Positions 60,067-64,000 of a stretch of 64,000 nucleotides of DNA are shown piece by piece. Position 1 is the stretch's first letter. Each line of letters begins with the position of its first letter. This DNA comes from Fictibacillus sp. BK138. Lineage in GTDB: Bacteria; Bacillota; Bacilli; Bacillales; Fictibacillaceae. The position numbers and the translations under genes are program-made. The notes below the pieces were generated by a model. That model was given only the letters and a program-made list of their open reading frames with translations, was not told the origin of the DNA and ran no database searches. The stretch lies in NCBI RefSeq assembly GCF_004216955.1, contig NZ_SGXL01000001.1, positions 2,321,413 to 2,385,412 of the forward strand, given 5' to 3'.

Positions 60067-60145
60067 TACATCTGCTCCAGTCCGTTTTTCAGTAGCTTTC
60101 CCTTTGAATCGAGTCTGCATAACAAAAGGTTCTACATAAAGAAAA

Positions 60146-60174
60146 GACCCTTAAGCAAGGTTTGCTAAAGGGTC
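60146..60174 (-). terminator. Terminator of the cupin operon
   Basis: GACCCTT and AAGGGTC with AGCAA/TTGCT inside form a hairpin that spans the cupin stop codon; T residues follow on the minus strand. Confidence 0.75.
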
Positions 60175-60539
60175 ACGTGACTGATGCTTTTTACTTTTTT
60201 TACGACGACACGATCTCCATGTGCAGGTGGCTGGGAAGTAACCAAAAACTCAGCAGGAAAATCGCTTTCGTTTCGAACTTGATGAGGTGTGCCAGCAGGA
60301 ATTTCTATTCCTTGATGAGCGCTCAGCACGCATTCTTCACCGTCTTTTTCAATGACGATTTCTCCGTTTAAAATAAAGAAAAACTGACGGGAAAATACAT
60401 GGTAATGTCTTACCTCTGCTGTCTGCGGCGGCATTTTCTCATGGATGATGCTAAGCTCATCCTGTTTTAGGAGATGCCAGCCGTCACAGGCATTTCCCCA
60501 TTGATAATGTTCAGCATTTAACGTGCTTATTTTAGACAT
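60165..60539 (-). CDS. Cupin-domain protein
   Basis: The 124-residue protein has a single cupin domain: EVRHYHVFSRQFFFILNGE with the two His and a Gln in cupin motif 1, and GIEIPAGTPHQVRN with the last His in motif 2. It should bind a divalent metal, but the substrate is unknown. ATG at 60539 follows GGAGGATGT and avoids overlap with the DnaJ-like gene; a longer frame overlaps it. The two genes are co-transcribed. Confidence 0.82.
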   Translation of the reverse strand: MSKISTLNAEHYQWGNACDGWHLLKQDELSIIHEKMPPQTAEVRHYHVFSRQFFFILNGEIVIEKDGEECVLSAHQGIEIPAGTPHQVRNESDFPAEFLVTSQPPAHGDRVVVKKVKSISHVTL

Positions 60540-60550
60540 ACATCCTCCGA

Positions 60551-60973
60551 TTACTTCTTCAAAACGTCCTCCAGATTCACTTTCATCCGCTGTGCAGTGG
60601 GCGGACATGTTAAGTTATGCTGAAACACTTTTTGGTTAATGGACTCTACTGTTTTTTTGATGTTATATTCTACTGTGTACGATTTTAGCTCTTCTTTTAA
60701 TACGTCTATTTCTTTGCCAAGTTTCACCCAATTGGGCAAAACATTATTATCTTTCATTACTTTGTGCAGTCTTTTTTCGGGATTGTAGACAAGATCTTCA
60801 TCAATATTAAGCGGTTTGCCCATACCTTCGAGATCATCAAAAGCCCCTTCCTTGCGTGCACGATTCACGATTGCGGTAATATGGTCTTCATAGTACCACG
60901 CGTTTGTCTGCTCGTCCTTCATTAAGATTTCTCGCTTCTGCAGTTCCTTTTCATAAGACGGTTTTTTATTCAT
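60551..60973 (-). CDS. DnaJ-homologue-like protein (DUF1992)
   Basis: The 140-residue protein matches the DUF1992 (DnaJ homologue subfamily C28) family: ERAR-type helix ITAIVNRARKEGAFDDLEGMGKPL, VYNPEKRLHKVMKDNN and LPNWVKLGKEIDVL. It has no J-domain. ATG at 60973 (MNKKPSYEKELQ) follows TGGAGG; the longer frame has no site. It lies 12 bases before the cupin start. Its role is unknown. Confidence 0.85.
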   Translation of the reverse strand: MNKKPSYEKELQKREILMKDEQTNAWYYEDHITAIVNRARKEGAFDDLEGMGKPLNIDEDLVYNPEKRLHKVMKDNNVLPNWVKLGKEIDVLKEELKSYTVEYNIKKTVESINQKVFQHNLTCPPTAQRMKVNLEDVLKK

Positions 60974-61079
60974 TGTAAAAACCTCCAGGAATAAATTTAC
61001 TTCTACTATATAGTTTATGTAAACTTTTCCATTCGCCTTGTGCAAGTTATGTCAGATTCGTAGCAAAATTGTGAAAAAA

Positions 61080-62303
61080 TTACGAACTCTTTTCATCACC
61101 TGTAAAATTCCTGATGAACGGTAGCGAGAAGACGATTAAAGCCACCAGCATCTCCATAGAACCTCCCCACACAAATACATCTGACGCTCCTATCTTTTCA
61201 ATAAGAAGTCCAGCGGTTCCTGCCGCAATGGGTTCAGAAATCCCCATAATAATGACCATGATTCCGATCACTCTGCCGAACAGCTTTGGAGGAATCAAAG
61301 CATGGTTTACGCTAGGAGCTATGACATTAACCGCTGCTTCAAGAAAACCTACCATAGAAAGCAAAAACAGAAGAACAGCCAGCTCTTTTGAAAAGAAACC
61401 GATCAGGAAAATACTTGTACCCTGCAGGAAACAGGTTAACAATGTCATGTATGGTTTAGGTTTATGAATCACGAATAAAGAAAAAATGACTGCCGCCACA
61501 ACACTTCCAACCGCAAGTGACGTATGTGCCCAGCCGTACCCTTTAATTCCAAATTCCAAATCCTTCATTAGAAAAGGCAGACTTACCATAACAGCACCTA
61601 CCGCTGCATTTGCAAAAAAAGCGAACACTGCCATGGTGGCAAGAACAGGAGCACCAACGAAGAACGAAAATCCTTCTTTAATACCGGCAAAAAAGGAAGT
61701 TGTTCTTTCTTCTGGCTCCTCTTCATTCATTTTAATAAAAATAAATAACCCCGCAGCTGTGAAGAATGCTATACCATTTAACAAGAATGCTATTTTTGCC
61801 CCGTACATGGCATAAAGCAGTGCACCAAGAGCTGGACCTACAACACTTGCTGCCTGTCCGGCCATCATGAGAAGACTCATAGACTGTGTGTAATGTTTTT
61901 CTGGAACGAGCCGTGTCCGGAAGGTTATACCTGCAGGCTCACTAACCGCATCAATCAGCCCGAAAATTACGCCTGTTATATAAAAGAAATAAATGGATGG
62001 ATCTCCTGTTGCAATAACAGCGAATAACAGCAGCAAGATACTGCCTCTTCCAATAGCTGATCCGATCAGCAGTCTTTTTACTGAGAAACGGTCTACAATT
62101 GCTCCCCCAAATAGAACAAATGAGAATTTCGTCAGAGTAACAAGCAATATGTACGTACCAACAATGACAGGTGAGCCTGAAATCTGAACGAGCAGCCACA
62201 TTAATGTGATCATAAAAATGCTGTCGCCCATAGCTGTTAAGATTGAACTAAACCAAAAATATAAAAAACTTCGATTACGAAAAATCTCCCCTGAAAGCTT
62301 CAT
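61080..62303 (-). CDS. MFS transporter (MFS_3 type)
   Basis: The protein of about 407 residues has twelve membrane segments. GGAIVDRFSVKRLL in loop 2-3 replaces motif A, as in the MFS_3 (transmembrane effector) group, and GFLEAAVNVIAPSVN lies in the second half. Members export siderophores or drugs. A siderophore uptake locus lies 380 bases away, separated by repeat R7, so export of a siderophore is possible but unproved. ATG at 62303 or 62309 both follow AGGAG. Confidence 0.87.
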   Translation of the reverse strand: MKLSGEIFRNRSFLYFWFSSILTAMGDSIFMITLMWLLVQISGSPVIVGTYILLVTLTKFSFVLFGGAIVDRFSVKRLLIGSAIGRGSILLLLFAVIATGDPSIYFFYITGVIFGLIDAVSEPAGITFRTRLVPEKHYTQSMSLLMMAGQAASVVGPALGALLYAMYGAKIAFLLNGIAFFTAAGLFIFIKMNEEEPEERTTSFFAGIKEGFSFFVGAPVLATMAVFAFFANAAVGAVMVSLPFLMKDLEFGIKGYGWAHTSLAVGSVVAAVIFSLFVIHKPKPYMTLLTCFLQGTSIFLIGFFSKELAVLLFLLSMVGFLEAAVNVIAPSVNHALIPPKLFGRVIGIMVIIMGISEPIAAGTAGLLIEKIGASDVFVWGGSMEMLVALIVFSLPFIRNFTGDEKSS

Positions 62304-62439
62304 ATCCATTAATCTCCTGACTTTTTTTCTATCTAAACTCATTATAGGAAAATTCAGACAGGAAAACGATCATTGGTTTAATATTTTTTATTTATTCGCA
62401 AAAAAGTTAAGGCTGCTACCGTAGACAAATTGCTTTTGA

Positions 62440-62582
62440 ATGTGGTTCATTTCCGCTGCAGGGCTCGCTTTCCGCAGGGCGTGCGGTGAGCCCCCTCCGT
62501 ACTGTGTACATCGAGTGGTCTCACCTGCCCCGCTCGTCCTGCAGGAGTCTCGCCCTTCCGCTCCAATGAACTATTCGATGAA
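62440..62582 (-). repeat. Dispersed GC-rich repeat, copy R7
   Basis: This copy occupies most of the 381-bp gap between the MFS gene and the siderophore-binding gene. It begins GGTTCATTTCCGCTGCAGGG and ends TTCCGCTCCAATGAACTATT, with CGCAGGGCGTGCGGTGAGCC and GGTCTCACCTGCCCCGCTCG in the core. Confidence 0.75.
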
Positions 62583-62647
62583 GAATTTTAGAAGATCTCT
62601 CTGCCGTAATCTATTAAAAAGGAGCAAAAGATATAAAGTAACAAAAT

Positions 62648-62676
62648 AATAGAGGAAGCAAGTTGCTCCCTCTATT
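62648..62676 (-). terminator. Terminator of the siderophore-binding gene
   Basis: AATAGAGG and CCTCTATT pair outside AGCA/TGCT with one mismatch, followed on the minus strand by ATTTTG. It lies just beyond the stop codon at 62685. Confidence 0.75.
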
Positions 62677-62684
62677 TCTGGTTA

Positions 62685-63644
62685 TTATTTTTCTAGAAAG
62701 TACTTCTCAAGATCATCTATCATTAGGTTAGCAGCTTTTACTCCGCCTGCTGTATTCCAGATCGCATCACTTACTTTATGTGCATTTCCTTCTTTTACAG
62801 CGCCAAGGTTTTTCCAAAGTGGGTTGTTTGTCCATTCTTTTTCTGTTTCAGTTGCTTTTCCGTCTCCAGTTTCATAGGTGAAGTAGAACAGCATGTCACC
62901 ATCCATATCAGGAATGCGTTCTTGTGTAACCTCTTCTGCGAAGTCTGGATTGTTTTGATCACCCGGACGGGCAAATCCGATCTGCTTAAGAATTACACCA
63001 GAGAAAGAATCTTGATGGTAGATACGGGACTTACCAGGCATGAAGCGAACCATAGATACTTCTGTTTTTAGCTTGTCGCCAGCGTCTGCTTTAAAATCTT
63101 CAATACGCTTATCGAATGCTGCTAGTACTTCTTTCCCTTTTTCTTCTTTATTAAGGGCTTTTGAATAGAGTTCAAAGTTAATCTTCCAGTCACCGCGAAG
63201 ATCTTCTGCAAATACTGTTGGTGCGATTTTTTTAAGCTCATCGTACTGCTTTTCTTGACGCATCTTGTTTCCGATAATCAAGTCTGGTTTTAAAGCAGCA
63301 ATTTTCTCAACGTTAACCGCGCTCTCGTCACCAACTACTTCAACACCGTCCATATCGTCTTTAATATGGTCATACCAAGGATCGCCTAACCATGACTTAA
63401 CTGCTCCGACTGGTTTAACGCCAAGTGATAGAACCGCTTCTGTTCCTTCATTTGTCAGAACAACAACACGTTTGTTGCTTTTCACTTCTGTAGTCCCCAT
63501 TGCGTGTTCTACTTTATATGAAGTATCAGATCCGCCTGATTTTTCTTCTTCTTTCGCTTTATCTTTCCCGCCGCATGCTGCTAGAGCAAGCATTAATGTA
63601 AGTACGGCTGCAAGAGCTAGCCATTTGTATGTAGTCTTTTTCAT
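62685..63644 (-). CDS. Iron-siderophore ABC transporter substrate-binding lipoprotein
   Basis: The 319-residue protein has a lipoprotein signal with lipobox LAAC (Cys at residue 24) and the FecB/FhuD fold of class III binding proteins: TNEGTEAVLSLGVKPVGAVK, KIAALKPDLIIGNK and IWNTAGGVKAAN. It resembles the YfiY group for schizokinen-type hydroxamates, but the ligand is not certain. ATG at 63644 (MKKTTYKWLAL) follows AAGGGGAG; the longer frame runs into the operator. It is divergent from the permease and Fur-controlled. Confidence 0.92.
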   Translation of the reverse strand: MKKTTYKWLALAAVLTLMLALAACGGKDKAKEEEKSGGSDTSYKVEHAMGTTEVKSNKRVVVLTNEGTEAVLSLGVKPVGAVKSWLGDPWYDHIKDDMDGVEVVGDESAVNVEKIAALKPDLIIGNKMRQEKQYDELKKIAPTVFAEDLRGDWKINFELYSKALNKEEKGKEVLAAFDKRIEDFKADAGDKLKTEVSMVRFMPGKSRIYHQDSFSGVILKQIGFARPGDQNNPDFAEEVTQERIPDMDGDMLFYFTYETGDGKATETEKEWTNNPLWKNLGAVKEGNAHKVSDAIWNTAGGVKAANLMIDDLEKYFLEK

Positions 63645-63676
63645 TCTGATGTCTCTCCCCTTCTCTTTTATGTAAA

Positions 63677-63691
63677 TGATAATGAGAATCA
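63677..63691. promoter_or_regulatory. Fur box of the siderophore-binding gene
   Basis: TGATAATGAGAATCA lies immediately downstream of the predicted start of the minus-strand transcript, where Fur would block it under iron-replete conditions. Confidence 0.85.
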
Positions 63692-63703
63692 ATTACAATT
63701 CGT

Positions 63704-63733
63704 ATCATAATACGTGGTTGTATACGTTGTCAA
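63704..63733 (-). promoter_or_regulatory. Sigma-A promoter of the siderophore-binding gene
   Basis: On the minus strand TTGACA (63733-63728) and TATGAT (63709-63704) are separated by 18 bases. Confidence 0.75.
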
Positions 63734-63741
63734 CAACTAAT

Positions 63742-63756
63742 TGATAATGATTTTCA
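63742..63756. promoter_or_regulatory. Central Fur box of the divergent region
   Basis: TGATAATGATTTTCA lies between the two divergent promoters and is an 11-of-14 or better match to the Fur inverted repeat. Confidence 0.75.
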
Positions 63757-63762
63757 AAGTCA

Positions 63763-63791
63763 TTGACAGATATCTATTTTACTTTTAAACT
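63763..63791 (+). promoter_or_regulatory. Sigma-A promoter of the permease gene
   Basis: TTGACA (63763-63768) and TAAACT (63786-63791) are separated by 17 bases. Confidence 0.7.
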
Positions 63792-63796
63792 GTAAA

Positions 63797-63811
63797 TGAG
63801 AATATTTTTCA
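63797..63811. promoter_or_regulatory. Fur box of the permease gene
   Basis: TGAGAATATTTTTCA sits at the expected transcription start of the rightward permease gene and resembles the Fur repeat less well than the other two. Confidence 0.6.
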
Positions 63812-63829
63812 TTATTAAAAGAGGCTCTG

Positions 63830-64000
63830 ATGAACGGAATATTACATGGAAGCAAAATAAGAACAGCCGCATTAATCTTAGGTATAATTTTATCTTTTGT
63901 CGTGATGGTATTGAGTGTTGTATTAGGATATACAGACACTTCGCTATCAATGGCGATTGAAGCTTACACCGCTTTTAACGGCTCAAATGAACATTTAATC
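63830..64000 (+). CDS. Siderophore ABC transporter permease (FecCD family), 5' part
   Basis: The first 57 codons are in the window. MNGILHGSKIRTAALILGI is followed by one hydrophobic helix and the FecCD-like segment MVLSVVLGYTDTSLSMAIEAY, typical of the first helix and loop of iron-siderophore permeases such as YfiZ. AGAGG lies before the ATG at 63830. The divergent binding protein, shared Fur boxes and the family make it the permease of the same uptake system. The rest is beyond the right edge. Confidence 0.82.
   Translation, partial: MNGILHGSKIRTAALILGIILSFVVMVLSVVLGYTDTSLSMAIEAYTAFNGSNEHLI

Noticed and set aside
1-64000. tRNA, rRNA or transposase genes
   Set aside because: No cloverleaf, rRNA or transposase sequence was recognised in either strand; a dedicated tRNA scan was not possible here.

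Overview
The window looks like chromosomal DNA of a spore-forming member of the Bacillaceae. The gene content (gerA-type germinant receptor, the addB-addA-sbcD-sbcC order, RsbR-type stressosome protein, ComFB, SigD-type chemotaxis promoter), the AAGGAGG ribosome binding sites, the frequent TTG/GTG starts and the dense Rho-independent terminators all fit. A Fictibacillus-like or Bacillus-like organism is my best guess, but there is no rRNA or other taxonomic marker in the window. No tRNA, rRNA, CRISPR array, prophage or transposase gene was seen.

Layout. 1-850: end of an export/efflux operon (YknX-like adaptor, Yip1 protein). 1013-4814: germinant receptor operon gerA-gerB-gerC, closed by a terminator shared with the convergent recombination and repair operon addB-addA-sbcD-sbcC (4854-16690). 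17120-21935: a signalling block with two diguanylate cyclases, a cyclic-di-GMP-I (GEMM) riboswitch with its own promoter, a kinase-like protein and an RsbR paralogue. 22069-26861: membrane protein, SPOR-domain amidase, MarR-MFS drug efflux pair, GNAT enzyme. 26990-33694: two tandem secreted subtilases (one with SLH domains) followed by a NarL-type two-component system. 34020-40075: MgtE, DoxX, methionine aminopeptidase, TVP38-type membrane protein, an FMN-barrel protein and isoaspartyl dipeptidase. 40355-46742: a 4-hydroxyphenylacetate catabolic operon (gntR, dapA-like, hpaG, hpaE, hpaB, hpaD) behind two operator-like palindromes. 46955-54444: ComFB, cold shock protein, MEDS-domain protein, lipoprotein, SigD-dependent chemoreceptor, Nudix enzyme, small peptides, a membrane metalloprotease and a Toprim protein. 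54546-64000: VOC protein, three-way iron/redox neighbourhood (Fur box, FsrA-like small RNA, DsbA-like protein), deoxynucleoside kinase, CorA, cupin, MFS transporters and a divergent Fur-controlled siderophore uptake locus.

The most striking item is at 56794-57426. A FrnE/YwbO-type DsbA oxidoreductase reads through from a good ribosome binding site, except that the first cysteine of its CxxC active site is an in-frame TGA. A hairpin with a GG-starting apical loop begins a few bases after that TGA, with the loop 20 nt downstream, as expected for a bacterial SECIS element. This is a candidate selenocysteine protein; no selenocysteine machinery gene lies in the window, so a nonsense mutation or sequencing error remains possible.

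The intergenic DNA is also unusual. Seven copies and one fragment of a roughly 55-230 bp GC-rich repeat are scattered through the window in both orientations. Three different intergenic gaps carry short degenerate arrays with a period of about 20-21 bp. A Fur box precedes an approximately 83-nt FsrA-like RNA, and three more Fur boxes sit between the siderophore-uptake genes at the right edge.
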